Of a stretch of 64,000 nt of DNA, positions 43,734 through 52,823 are shown in pieces. Positions within the stretch are counted from its first letter, which is position 1; the number at the start of each line of letters is the position of its first letter. The position numbers were made by a program, and so were the translations under genes. The notes beneath the pieces are model-generated. The model was not told the origin of the DNA. It searched no databases and saw only the letters and a list, made by a program, of their open reading frames with translations. The DNA is from an uncultured Alphaproteobacteria bacterium (GTDB lineage Bacteria; Pseudomonadota; Alphaproteobacteria; RF32; CAG-239): assembly GCA_934248075.1 (NCBI GenBank), contig CAKQKH010000002.1:1-64000 (forward strand), written 5' to 3'.

Positions 43734-44858
43734 GTGATTGCTCCCGAAGAAATTGTTGATATTTTGCAACTGATAAACTCCGAGAATTTGGGGCCAATCA
43801 CTTTCTATAAATTGCTGGAAAAATTCGGCACGGCAAAGGCGGCTATTGAAAATATCGGACAACTAAAAAAAGTGCGATTGTGGCCGAGAGAGAAAGCTGT
43901 CGCCGTGTTTGAAAACGCGGCGCGGCAAAAGATAGAGCTGATTAGCTACAATGACGGCAGATATCCGCAACTGTTGCGGGGGTTGAACGACGCTCCGCCG
44001 CTGTTGTTTGTCCGCGGCAACTGCGAGTGCCTTAATTTTTCCGCCGGAATATCTGTTGTCGGAGCTCGCAATGCCTCGATTAACGGACGCAAAACCGCCT
44101 CGCGAATCGCCTATGATCTGACTAACAAAGGAATTATGGTTGTATCCGGAATGGCCAGAGGCATAGACGCCGCCGCGCACAAAGGCGCTCTGTACGCTCA
44201 AAACCAGTGCGGCGCCACGGTGGCGGTGCTGGGAACCGGAGTTGATATCCCCTACCCCGATGAAAATGCCGGATTGTACGAACAGATTACCGAACAGGGT
44301 TGCATAATCTCTGAACTTTTGCCGGGGAGCCAGCCTCAGGCAAACAACTTTCCCCGCCGGAATCGGATTGTTGCGGCTCTGACACAAGGAACATTGGTGG
44401 TGGAAGCAACCGCGCAGTCAGGCTCACTGATTACCGCGCAACTGGCGGCGGACTACGGCCGCGAGCTGTTCGCGGTGCCGGGGTCGCCAACCGAGCCGCG
44501 CAGTATCGGCCCCAACCGATTGATTAAAAGCGGCGCTCATTTGGTGGAAACGGCGGAGGATATTGTTAAGCATATCCACAGTATATCAGCCTGCCCGCAA
44601 CCGCGACGCAAAGCGCCAAAACAAAAAGAATTTGATTTTGCGGCAATAGAATCGCCAAACAGCGCTCCGACCAACGGGCAAACAAAAATTATTGACTATT
44701 TGAATGCTGATGGAGTATATGTTGACGAGATTATCAGAGCCAGCGGGCTAGATGCGGCGCAAGTGGCATTGGAACTGTTGGAGCTGGAAATGGACGGCAG
44801 AATTGAACGACAAAGCGGCAATAAAGTTGCCTTAATAAAGCAAAAATCAAGTAGGTAA
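43734..44858 (+). CDS. dprA: DNA processing protein DprA
   Basis: The ~374-residue protein begins with a SAM-like helical region (about 1-70), then the DprA Rossmann domain (about 80-290): ISVVGARNASINGRKTA, GIMVVSGMARGIDAAAHKGAL, TVAVLGTGVDIPYPDENAGLYEQI, PRRNRIVAALTQGTLVVEA and the GPNRLIKSGAHLV segment. A C-terminal winged helix (about 315-374) follows. DprA loads RecA on incoming single-stranded DNA in transformation. The start is GTG at 43734, placed seven bases after AGGA; a TTG at 43728 is the alternative. It ends three bases before topA. Confidence 0.93.
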   Translation: MIAPEEIVDILQLINSENLGPITFYKLLEKFGTAKAAIENIGQLKKVRLWPREKAVAVFENAARQKIELISYNDGRYPQLLRGLNDAPPLLFVRGNCECLNFSAGISVVGARNASINGRKTASRIAYDLTNKGIMVVSGMARGIDAAAHKGALYAQNQCGATVAVLGTGVDIPYPDENAGLYEQITEQGCIISELLPGSQPQANNFPRRNRIVAALTQGTLVVEATAQSGSLITAQLAADYGRELFAVPGSPTEPRSIGPNRLIKSGAHLVETAEDIVKHIHSISACPQPRRKAPKQKEFDFAAIESPNSAPTNGQTKIIDYLNADGVYVDEIIRASGLDAAQVALELLELEMDGRIERQSGNKVALIKQKSSR

Positions 44859-44861
44859 AAG

Positions 44862-47327
44862 ATGAAATTAGTTATTGTTGAGTCCCCCGCAAAAGCCAAA
44901 ACCATTAACAAATATCTGGGTAAAGATTATCAGGTTCTGGCCAGTTTTGGCCATATTCGCGATTTGCCCAGCAAAGACGGCTCGGTTGATCCGGACAAAG
45001 ATTTTGCCATGACATGGGAGCTGTCCAGCGGAGGCAAAAAGCGCCTTGCCGATATTGTAAAAGCCGTTAAGCAATGCGACACGATTGTTCTGGCGTCCGA
45101 CCCGGATAGAGAGGGAGAAGCAATCGCATGGCATATTCTGGAAGAGCTTAAGGCCAAAAAGCTACTGAAAGACAAAAAAATTGAACGGGTTGTCTTTCAT
45201 GAAATTACAAAATCAGCGATTACCGAAGCGATTAAGAATCCTAGACAAATTGATGACAATCTGGTTTCTGCTTATATGGCTCGCCGCGCTTTGGATTATT
45301 TGGTCGGTTTTACCCTGTCTCCGGTTTTGTGGCGCAAACTGCCGGGGTCAAAATCAGCCGGACGAGTGCAATCGGTTGCCCTGCGTTTGATTTGCGATCG
45401 AGAAAATGAGATTGAAAAATTTAAGCCTGAAGAATATTGGACCATTGATGTTGATTTACTGACCTCCGCTCAGGCGCTGATTAAATCTCGCTTGATTCAG
45501 TTAGATAATAAAAAACTGGAAAAATTTGACATTAATTCCGAGGCCAAAGCTTTGGAGGCGAAAGCCAAAATTGAGGCGCAGGACTTTAGTATTTTGAGCG
45601 TTGAGCGCAAAAAAGCCAATCGTTATCCGGCACCGCCGTTTACAACCTCCACCTTGCAGCAAGAAGCCGCGCGCAAGTTGCGTTTTAGCGCCAAAAAAAC
45701 GATGCAGATTGCTCAAAAACTTTATGAAGATGGTTTTATCACCTATATGCGTACTGACGCGGTTAATCTTTCTAAAGAAGCAATTGCCGCCTGCCGCGAC
45801 GCTATTCTAAAATATTTTGGCGAGGCCTACCTGCCCAAAGTTGCCAAGGAATACAAGACCAAATCCAAAAACGCTCAAGAAGCACACGAGGCAATCCGTC
45901 CGTCCGATGTTATGAACACCCCTAAGAAAATGGAAATAAAATTGGACAGCGACGCCCATAAACTTTATGAGCTTATTTGGAAACGCACGGTCGCTTGTCA
46001 GATGAATCCGGCTGTTTTGGATCGGGTGGTGATTGATTCCATATCCGGCGACAAACAAATTATTTTGCGCGCCAATGGCCAAGTAATTGAATTTGACGGG
46101 TTTTTGAAACTGTATCAGGAATCTAAAGATGACGCCGACGATGATGACGAGAATCGGATTTTGCCTAATGTTAATGAGGGAGATACGGTAAACAAAGGGG
46201 CCATTACCCCCGAACAGCACTTTACCACTCCGCCGCCGCGCTTTACCGAGGCAAGTCTGGTAAAAAAACTTGAGGAGCTGGGAATTGGACGCCCGTCAAC
46301 TTATGCCACCATTATCGCCGTATTACAGGAACGCAAGTATGTGCGGGTTGAAAAATTGCGTTTTATTCCTGAAGATCGCGGCCGAATTGTGACGGTGTTT
46401 TTGGAAAACTTTTTCAAAAAATATGTGGAGTATGATTTTACGGCTCAGCTGGAGGAATTTCTTGATGATGTTTCCGCCGGCGAAATGGAATGGAAAAAAC
46501 TGCTGCATGGCTTTTGGGTTAAGTTTATTAAAAATATTGACGCGGTTAAGCCTTTGCAAATCAGCGAAGTTATTGACAAGATTGACGAAGTTTTGTCGCA
46601 CCACCTGTTTCCGCCGCGCGAGGACGGATCCGATCCGAGAATTTGTCCGGAGTGCGGCAAAGGCCGCCTGAGTATCAAACTCGGACGTTTTGGAGCATTT
46701 ATCGGCTGTTCTAATTATCCGGAATGCAAATATACCAAACCGTTGGTGGATACGGCTGATGAAGAGGCCGCGGCCACGGCCAAAGCTCCGAATCCGGAAG
46801 ATAAAATTGTCGGCGAGCTTAATGGCTTAAAGATGTATCTGAAAAAAGGCCCCTACGGCTATTATGTTCAGCTGGGAGAAGATGCCACCGCCACTACCGA
46901 GAAACCCAAACGCGCGGCTCTGCCCAAAAACATTGCCCCTGAGGAGTTGACATCTGAACAAGCCGGACGTTTGCTTTCTTTGCCTTTTGATTTGGGCGAC
47001 GGTATCAGCGTCAACACCGGAAAATTCGGCCCTTATATCAAGCAAGGCAGCAAATCTCTGTCTTTGCGCGGCAATGACAATATCTTTAATATCACTTTGG
47101 AGCGCGCCCAAGAGCTTTTGTCCGGCGCGCCGGAGCGGCCGAGCGGCAAGGTTTTGGGAACCAACCCCAAAAACAAAATGGAGATTCAACTGCTGAGCGG
47201 CCGCTATGGACCGTATTTGAAATGCGGACGAGTCAACTATGCCTTGCCCAAAGCTCTGAAAGACCGCGAACCAACGTTTGAAGAAGCGTTGCAAGTTGTG
47301 AACGGAGTTAAGAAAAAAGCTGAATAG
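44862..47327 (+). CDS. topA: DNA topoisomerase I
   Basis: The 821-residue type IA topoisomerase has a Toprim domain (1-~140: KLVIVESPAKAKTINKYLG, LASDPDREGEAIAWHI), the core with the active-site Tyr in DGFITYMRTDAVNLS (near 300), the conserved RVQSVALRLICDRE and IGRPSTYATII, then C-terminal DNA-binding repeats: one four-Cys zinc finger (CPECGKGRLSIKLGRFGAFIG, with CSNYPEC) and three or four zinc-less TopA repeats ending near 815. It relaxes negative supercoils. AAGATG-like spacing is short, so it is probably translated with dprA. Confidence 0.97.
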   Translation: MKLVIVESPAKAKTINKYLGKDYQVLASFGHIRDLPSKDGSVDPDKDFAMTWELSSGGKKRLADIVKAVKQCDTIVLASDPDREGEAIAWHILEELKAKKLLKDKKIERVVFHEITKSAITEAIKNPRQIDDNLVSAYMARRALDYLVGFTLSPVLWRKLPGSKSAGRVQSVALRLICDRENEIEKFKPEEYWTIDVDLLTSAQALIKSRLIQLDNKKLEKFDINSEAKALEAKAKIEAQDFSILSVERKKANRYPAPPFTTSTLQQEAARKLRFSAKKTMQIAQKLYEDGFITYMRTDAVNLSKEAIAACRDAILKYFGEAYLPKVAKEYKTKSKNAQEAHEAIRPSDVMNTPKKMEIKLDSDAHKLYELIWKRTVACQMNPAVLDRVVIDSISGDKQIILRANGQVIEFDGFLKLYQESKDDADDDDENRILPNVNEGDTVNKGAITPEQHFTTPPPRFTEASLVKKLEELGIGRPSTYATIIAVLQERKYVRVEKLRFIPEDRGRIVTVFLENFFKKYVEYDFTAQLEEFLDDVSAGEMEWKKLLHGFWVKFIKNIDAVKPLQISEVIDKIDEVLSHHLFPPREDGSDPRICPECGKGRLSIKLGRFGAFIGCSNYPECKYTKPLVDTADEEAAATAKAPNPEDKIVGELNGLKMYLKKGPYGYYVQLGEDATATTEKPKRAALPKNIAPEELTSEQAGRLLSLPFDLGDGISVNTGKFGPYIKQGSKSLSLRGNDNIFNITLERAQELLSGAPERPSGKVLGTNPKNKMEIQLLSGRYGPYLKCGRVNYALPKALKDREPTFEEALQVVNGVKKKAE

Positions 47328-47342
47328 AGGCTAATAGACGCA

Positions 47343-47381
47343 AAAAAATCCACCCTCGGCATTGCTGAAGGTGGATTTTTT
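47343..47381. terminator. Bidirectional terminator, topA / glycine-zipper lipoprotein
   Basis: A 12-bp stem (AAAAAATCCACC / GGTGGATTTTTT) with a 15-base loop lies between the convergent genes and has a T-run on each strand. Confidence 0.92.
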
Positions 47382-47394
47382 AATTATTCAGCAC

Positions 47395-47853
47395 TTAGTA
47401 GGCCGGAACGACTCTGGCCTGATCTCCGTATAGCACCATGCAACGCTGGCCGGGTTGAATAATTGTGTCATTGCCTTGAACAATACTGGCCATGCTGCCG
47501 TTATCAAACTTTACAACATATTCAAATCCGGTCTGATGCGAAAGCTGCTTTTGAGCCGCATCGCCAGCAATGCCGCCGACTACGGCGCCGCCGATAGCAC
47601 CCAAAATCGGCACGGTACGCCCACCGCCGATAGCGGAACCGGCCACACCACCGGCAGCAGCGCCAAGCAAAGTGCCGGCATTATTGTTGCTGCTGTTAAC
47701 ATTAACCGGACGCACACTGACCACCGTGCAATTTTTGACAGTGTTGACGGTTTGCGCGCTTGAGGCATAGTAATTGTTGGGGCTGATATCGGCTGTGCAG
47801 GCGCCGAGAGCCAAAGTTAAAGCAATTGCAGAAACCAAAGCTGTTTTTTTCAT
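47395..47853 (-). CDS. Glycine-zipper outer membrane lipoprotein, SlyB/17-kDa-antigen type
   Basis: The 152-residue protein has a lipoprotein signal (lipobox LGAC, Cys19), then a glycine zipper 2TM segment (about 60-105) with LLGAAAGGVAGSAIGGG and LGAIGGAVVGGIAGD, and a C-terminal SH3-like stretch with FEYVVKFDNGSM and QPGQRCMVLYGDQARVV. This layout matches SlyB and rickettsial 17-kDa antigen proteins of the outer membrane, which stabilise the envelope under stress. GGAAGGACG precedes the ATG. Confidence 0.9.
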   Translation of the reverse strand: MKKTALVSAIALTLALGACTADISPNNYYASSAQTVNTVKNCTVVSVRPVNVNSSNNNAGTLLGAAAGGVAGSAIGGGRTVPILGAIGGAVVGGIAGDAAQKQLSHQTGFEYVVKFDNGSMASIVQGNDTIIQPGQRCMVLYGDQARVVPAY

Positions 47854-48006
47854 TTTTACGTCCTTCCTAATTAAAAATCTGGATAAAATTTAATCTGTAT
47901 AATAATATTTGTCAATGCTGGACATATTGGGAAAAGTGTAATATAGTCCGCAATTGATTACCGGCGGTAATCAGATAAACAGAATATTTTAAGGATAAGA
48001 TTAACA

Positions 48007-49395
48007 ATGTTAAAAAGAACCAAGATTGCACAATTGCTTGCCTCAGAACAGCCTGTGGCTGAGGTTTTGGTCAAAGGCTGGGTCAGAACCCGCCGCGATG
48101 CCAAAGATTTTTCGTTTATTGAAGTAAATGACGGCTCATGCCTCAAAAATATTCAGATTATCGCCAATAATAATCTTGGTAATTATGAAGATGTCAAAAA
48201 AATCACAACCGGATCTTCGGTGGCGGTTGTCGGCGCTTTGGTTGAATCCAAGGGCGGCAACCAAAAATACGAAGTTGTAGCCAGAGAAGTTGAAATATAT
48301 AGTCTGGCTCCGGACGATTTTCCGCTGCAAAAGAAAAAACACACTGACGAATATCTGCGCACAATTGCGCATTTGCGTCCGCGTACCAACAAATACGGCG
48401 CGGCCTTCAGAGTTCGCTCAGAGTTGTCTTATGCAATTCACAAATTTTTTAACGAACGCGGTTTTCGTTATGTTCACACGCCGATTATCACCGCATCTGA
48501 CTGCGAAGGCGCCGGCGAGATGTTTCAAGTTACCACGCTGGATATAAATAATCCGCCGCGCAGCAAAGACGGCAAAGTCGATTACAGTCAGGACTTTTTC
48601 GGCAAAGAAGCAAGACTCACGGTGTCCGGCCAACTGAATGGCGAAATGTTTGCCTGCGCTTTGGGTGATATTTATACCTTTGGTCCGACTTTCCGCGCGG
48701 AAAACTCCAACACCACCCGCCACGCCGCCGAGTTTTGGATGATTGAGCCGGAAATGGCTTTTGCCGATATTCACGATGATATGGATCTGGCCGAGGATAT
48801 GGTCAAATTCTGCATCCGCCATGTTATGAACACCTGCGCCGATGACTTGGATCTATTTAATAAATACGTTGAGCCGGGATTGCTGGATAAGTTAAACAAC
48901 ATTTTGGATAATGGTTTTGCCCGCATTACCTATGCAGAAGCCATTGATATTATGCAAAAATCAGGCCACAAATTTGAATACAAACCTGAGTTTGGCATTG
49001 ATATGCAAACCGAGCATGAGCGTTTTTTGGCGGAGGAGCATTTTAAGCGTCCGGTTATTGTGCGGGATTATCCCAAAGAAATTAAGGCGTTTTATATGCG
49101 CCTGAATGACGACGGCCGCACGGTTGCCGCCATGGATGTTTTGGTGCCGGGAATTGGCGAGCTGATTGGCGGTTCTCAACGCGAGGAGCGCTATGATGTT
49201 TTGGTTAAACGCATTCGCGAAAACGGCATGCATGAAGATGATTACAGTTGGTATTTGGATTCTCGCCGCTACGGATCGGTTCCGCACGCGGGGTTCGGAT
49301 TGGGATTTGAGCGCATGATGATGCTGTTAACCGGCATTGGCAATATTCGTGATGTTATTCCCTTCCCGAGAACTCCCAAATCGGTTAATTTTTAG
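48007..49395 (+). CDS. asnS: Asparagine--tRNA ligase
   Basis: The 462-residue class IIb synthetase has an N-terminal OB-fold (about 15-110; [21 protein letters not shown]), motif 2 [21 protein letters not shown] and motif 3 [27 protein letters not shown]. The segment AENSNTTRH and the ending PRTPKSVNF separate it from AspRS. It charges tRNA-Asn directly, so the indirect GatCAB route may not be needed for Asn here. AAGGATAAG precedes the start. The gene is followed by an exported protein after ten bases. Confidence 0.95.
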   Translation: MLKRTKIAQLLASEQPVAEVLVKGWVRTRRDAKDFSFIEVNDGSCLKNIQIIANNNLGNYEDVKKITTGSSVAVVGALVESKGGNQKYEVVAREVEIYSLAPDDFPLQKKKHTDEYLRTIAHLRPRTNKYGAAFRVRSELSYAIHKFFNERGFRYVHTPIITASDCEGAGEMFQVTTLDINNPPRSKDGKVDYSQDFFGKEARLTVSGQLNGEMFACALGDIYTFGPTFRAENSNTTRHAAEFWMIEPEMAFADIHDDMDLAEDMVKFCIRHVMNTCADDLDLFNKYVEPGLLDKLNNILDNGFARITYAEAIDIMQKSGHKFEYKPEFGIDMQTEHERFLAEEHFKRPVIVRDYPKEIKAFYMRLNDDGRTVAAMDVLVPGIGELIGGSQREERYDVLVKRIRENGMHEDDYSWYLDSRRYGSVPHAGFGLGFERMMMLLTGIGNIRDVIPFPRTPKSVNF

Positions 49396-49405
49396 GAACA
49401 AATCT

Positions 49406-49939
49406 ATGCGTTGTCTTGCGTTGGCTCTAGCGTTTGTTTGGTTGACGTGCGCAGCTCAAGCGCAAGACAATGCGGCGAATCTGACTTATGATATGTTTGG
49501 GGTCCCCGAACAGACCATCAAGATAGTGAAACCGGTGGAGAAGCTTGGTTCGGATTTGTCATATGATTTTCCGGACTGCAACGCGCCGGAGCTGATTGCC
49601 GCGACGCAAAAAAGCATTGCCGACGACATGGCCAATATTTCCGGAGAAAGCGCAATTTCCCGACGTTATCGGCTGCTGACGCTAAAAAGCATGAATCAGT
49701 TTGAGGCGATGGACATAAACGCCGTGCGGCCGCAAGACGAACCCGAACTGGCGGCAATCTTGGTGGTGGATAAAATCAACTCTGGCCGCCATGATGAAGA
49801 ATTTAAGATTTGCGCCGGCGAAAATCTGGTAACGCACAAACGGGTGTTCTTGTTATTGAGAGCTGAAAATGACGGTTTCAACGTTAAAATAGTCAATTAC
49901 TTTCCTCATAAAATCTTGTCATTTATTTATAAGAAATAA
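49406..49939 (+). CDS. Exported protein of unknown function
   Basis: From the ATG at 49406 (AGGAAC upstream) the 177-residue product has a signal peptide ending AQAQ. The mature part shows PDCNAPELIAATQKSIADDM and a helical LLTLKSMNQFEAMDINAV, and ends with strands (HKRVFLLLRAENDGFNVKIVNY). Two cysteines (DC and IC) may pair. No family is recognised. It is probably cotranscribed with asnS. Confidence 0.75.
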   Translation: MRCLALALAFVWLTCAAQAQDNAANLTYDMFGVPEQTIKIVKPVEKLGSDLSYDFPDCNAPELIAATQKSIADDMANISGESAISRRYRLLTLKSMNQFEAMDINAVRPQDEPELAAILVVDKINSGRHDEEFKICAGENLVTHKRVFLLLRAENDGFNVKIVNYFPHKILSFIYKK

Positions 49940-50055
49940 TAAAATTATATTGCATTTTTAGTGAAAAAGTAATAGTATTCTCTCCCGTTGCAACCTTGTT
50001 TTTGCAACATATTGTGCTTATATAAAATGGGGTATGGAAAGAAGGCTGAAACTGT

Positions 50056-50952
50056 ATGAGTACCGGTTCGGAATTAATTGTTAAGACATCATCTAATCTG
50101 CCGGCTGTGGTCAATGACAACAGTTTGGTAGCTTATATGGAACAGATTAAGAAATTTCCGGTTTTGAGCGAGGAACAAGAGCAAAAGCTGGTTGCCGATT
50201 TTCAGCAAAAAGGCGATATGAACGCAGCGCAAACTCTGGTTACGTCTCATCTGCGTTTGGCAGCAAAAATTGCCTTTAACTACCGTCATTACGGTTTGCC
50301 GCTGGCCGATATTATATCCGAAGCCAACATTGGTCTGATGCAGGCGGTCAAAAAGTTTGATTTGAACAAAAAGGTTCGTTTGGCGACCTATGCCATGTGG
50401 TGGATTAAGGCGGCTATCAATGATTATATCCTGCGCTCCTGGTCTTTGGTTAAGATTGGAACTCGCGCGGCACAGAAAAAGCTGTTTTATAATCTGGCGC
50501 GCATAAAAGCGCGATTGGGCTTGTATGACAACAAAGAGCTGGAGCCGGAAGTTGTTAAAGACATTGCCAAAGAACTGGTGGTAGATGAAGCTGACGTTAA
50601 GGAAATGAATTGCCGGCTTGTCGGTGATAAATCTCTAAATGTCGCGGTTTCGGACGAAGACGAGGACGAACAGATTGACTTTTTGGTTGATCATTCACAA
50701 AACATTGAAGACAGTTTGGCTCGTCGTCAGGAAGCCGGTCAGAAAGCTAAAATTTTGCAAAATTGCTTAGGACAACTGAGTGAACGAGAACAGTATATTA
50801 TCAGGAATCGGATGCTGACAGAAAATCCGGTTACGCTGGAAGAACTCGGCACGAAATTTAAGGTTAGTCGGGAGCGAATCCGTCAAATTGAAAAAAGCGC
50901 TTTTGACAAATTGCAATCTTTGGTTTTGGTTGCAATAAGAGCGCAAAAGTGA
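50056..50952 (+). CDS. rpoH: RNA polymerase sigma factor RpoH (sigma-32)
   Basis: The 298-residue sigma factor has region 2 (about 60-130: LVTSHLRLAAKIAFNYRHYGLPLADIISEANIGLMQAVKKFD, then RLATYAMWWIKAAINDYILRSWS), the RpoH box AQKKLFYNL at about 139-146 that separates sigma-32 from sigma-70, and region 4 with the helix-turn-helix LEELGTKFKVSRERIRQIE. It directs heat-shock transcription of chaperone and protease genes, likely including clpB four kilobases downstream. GGAAAGAAGG lies upstream of the ATG at a slightly long distance. Confidence 0.95.
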   Translation: MSTGSELIVKTSSNLPAVVNDNSLVAYMEQIKKFPVLSEEQEQKLVADFQQKGDMNAAQTLVTSHLRLAAKIAFNYRHYGLPLADIISEANIGLMQAVKKFDLNKKVRLATYAMWWIKAAINDYILRSWSLVKIGTRAAQKKLFYNLARIKARLGLYDNKELEPEVVKDIAKELVVDEADVKEMNCRLVGDKSLNVAVSDEDEDEQIDFLVDHSQNIEDSLARRQEAGQKAKILQNCLGQLSEREQYIIRNRMLTENPVTLEELGTKFKVSRERIRQIEKSAFDKLQSLVLVAIRAQK

Positions 50953-50977
50953 TATACTGACGAAAACGGAGGTTGAT

Positions 50978-51175
50978 ATGACAAAGATCAACATGATTAC
51001 AGAATGCCGCGATGTCGCTTTGCTCAATGACAGCAATAAGGCTGGGCGTGGCTGGAATCATGAAGGCTTTGTCAGCCGCATGACCAATCGTCTGGAAAAA
51101 GTTCGCCGCTTGATTAAGGAAAAAGACGAAACGACGGCAATGTCCAATAATAACGGCAACGTTCACATTATGTAA
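50978..51175 (+). CDS. Small protein of unknown function
   Basis: The 65-residue frame has a strong GGAGG five bases before its ATG and starts 25 bases after rpoH, so it is probably translated from the rpoH message. The sequence is charged and helical (FVSRMTNRLEKVRRLIKEKD), with no signal or membrane segment. I recognise no family. It is followed by a terminator. Confidence 0.6.
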   Translation: MTKINMITECRDVALLNDSNKAGRGWNHEGFVSRMTNRLEKVRRLIKEKDETTAMSNNNGNVHIM

Positions 51176-51190
51176 TTATAGTCAGGGTTA

Positions 51191-51217
51191 ACACATCTGA
51201 GATTTCAGATGTTTTTG
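51191..51217 (+). terminator. Terminator after rpoH unit, close to prmC
   Basis: ACATCTGA-gat-TTCAGATGT followed by TTTTTGTGT forms an 8- to 9-bp stem and T-run. The prmC start at 51228 follows about ten bases later, so it ends the rpoH message and leaves very little leader for prmC. Confidence 0.75.
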
Positions 51218-51227
51218 TGTGCAATTT

Positions 51228-52085
51228 ATGAACGACTTTATTAATAACTTGATTGTCTCTGCGCGCCGGAAACTGATATCTGCGGGGATTGAGACCTCTA
51301 ATTATGAGCTGAGACTGCTATTGGCGGCCGCGCTCGGAATTGATATATCTGAATTGCCAAGCTATACACAAAAACTGCAATCCAAACAAATTGCCGACTT
51401 TGAGCAAATGACTGAACAGCGGCGACACCGTATGCCGGCGGACAAAATTTTGGGGCATCGCGGTTTTTATAAATATGATTTTGCAGTCAGCGCCGATGTT
51501 TTGTCGCCGCGTCCGGATACGGAAATTTTGTTGGAAGCGGCATTGGAATGCGCTATTAGCACCAAGGCCGAATCCATATTGGAACTGGGAATAGGCTCGG
51601 GGTGCGTTGTATCATCTTTGTTGGCGGAAATTCCGGCGCTGAGAGCCGTGGGAGTAGATATTTCCGCTCCGGCGCTGGAAATCGCGCAGAAAAACGCGCT
51701 CGCCTTGGGAGTTGCCGAGCGATTAAGGCTGATAAACAAAGATTGGTTTGCCGCTGATTTTATGAGCAATATGCCAACCGGTTTTGATATAATTGTCTCT
51801 AATCCGCCATATATTCCCAGCGCTGAAATTTCGGCGATGGACGCTGAAGTAAAAGATTATGATCCGATGGTGGCTCTAGATGGTGGAAAAGACGGTTTAG
51901 ACTGCTACCGCAGAATTGCCGAGTTTGCCTCTGACTTGTTGAAATCAGAGGGAAATGTATTTTTGGAGGTGGGCGAAGGACAGGCTCACGACGTGGCCGA
52001 AATATTTGCCGCCGCCGGATTGCAACCGACCAAAATCTGCAAAGATTTATCTGGTGTGGAACGCTGTGTATGCTTAAAAAAATAA
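51228..52085 (+). CDS. prmC: Peptide chain release factor glutamine methyltransferase
   Basis: From the ATG at 51228 the protein is 285 residues. It has an N-terminal helical domain (1-~85), RGFYKYDFAVSADVLSPRPDTEILLE, the SAM-binding ILELGIGSGCV and the catalytic NPPY in IIVSNPPYIP. It methylates the Gln of the GGQ motif in release factors. No good ribosome site is seen; a GTG at 51219 is a possible alternative. prfA, which usually precedes it, is absent; DUF4167 follows as is usual in alphaproteobacteria. Confidence 0.93.
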   Translation: MNDFINNLIVSARRKLISAGIETSNYELRLLLAAALGIDISELPSYTQKLQSKQIADFEQMTEQRRHRMPADKILGHRGFYKYDFAVSADVLSPRPDTEILLEAALECAISTKAESILELGIGSGCVVSSLLAEIPALRAVGVDISAPALEIAQKNALALGVAERLRLINKDWFAADFMSNMPTGFDIIVSNPPYIPSAEISAMDAEVKDYDPMVALDGGKDGLDCYRRIAEFASDLLKSEGNVFLEVGEGQAHDVAEIFAAAGLQPTKICKDLSGVERCVCLKK

Positions 52086-52241
52086 GTTGCAATCCACAAA
52101 TTATTATGTAATATAGCATTTGTTTCGGGTGCTTTGTTTCGTTTTTGTCTGGCGCCTTTTATTCATCAAAAACAAATATAGATTAAAATTTTAATTTAAC
52201 CGGCTTCACATTTGTTGGGGCATTATCTTTGGTAAAAATTT

Positions 52242-52799
52242 ATGAAAAAAAACATTAAATATCGTTCTAATAACAATTACAATAATAACAATAACAGCCA
52301 CATTTTTTCTTTGAACTATAAATTTGACAGCTCCAGCCCGGCCGGAAAATTTAGCGGAACAGCTCTGGATTTGATTAAACGTTACAATGAGTTGGCTAAA
52401 GAATCTCAGGGCAACGGCGATTATGTCGAGGCTGAGGTTTTTCGCCAATATGCCGAACATTATCGCAAAATTGTTACGGAAATTAACGAACGTAAAAACG
52501 AAATGAATGATCGCCGCGCTCAGCAACAAAATCAGATTGCGGCTGAAAACACCGTTGCCGCAAACACCAACTCCGAGGCGAACGCAGTTGCGGAAGAACC
52601 GCAGCCCCAGATTCTGAATCAGGCTCCGGCAACAACAGAAGAAACCGCAAAAGTTGAAGCGCCAGCAGTTGAAGCCCCAAAACGCAGTTTTAAGGTTATT
52701 GAAATTAACGCTGCAGATTCTGAAAAGCCGGTTTCCAAACGTGGTCGCCCGCGTCTTAGCGCTCCACGCAAACCAAAAATTGAAGCGGCCGCTCTGTAA
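52242..52799 (+). CDS. DUF4167 family protein
   Basis: The 185-residue protein has an N-terminal Asn-rich basic tract (YRSNNNYNNNNNS), then the DUF4167 core (about 25-85): FDSSSPAGKFSGTALDLIKRY and AEVFRQYAEHYRKIV. The second half is low-complexity Ala/Glu/Pro and ends with an AT-hook-like SKRGRPRLSAPRKPK. The function is unknown; the basic ends suggest nucleic acid binding. In alphaproteobacteria it typically follows prmC, as here. Confidence 0.88.
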   Translation: MKKNIKYRSNNNYNNNNNSHIFSLNYKFDSSSPAGKFSGTALDLIKRYNELAKESQGNGDYVEAEVFRQYAEHYRKIVTEINERKNEMNDRRAQQQNQIAAENTVAANTNSEANAVAEEPQPQILNQAPATTEETAKVEAPAVEAPKRSFKVIEINAADSEKPVSKRGRPRLSAPRKPKIEAAAL

Positions 52800-52823
52800 C
52801 CTTAAAACATAAGGAGCAAAAAG

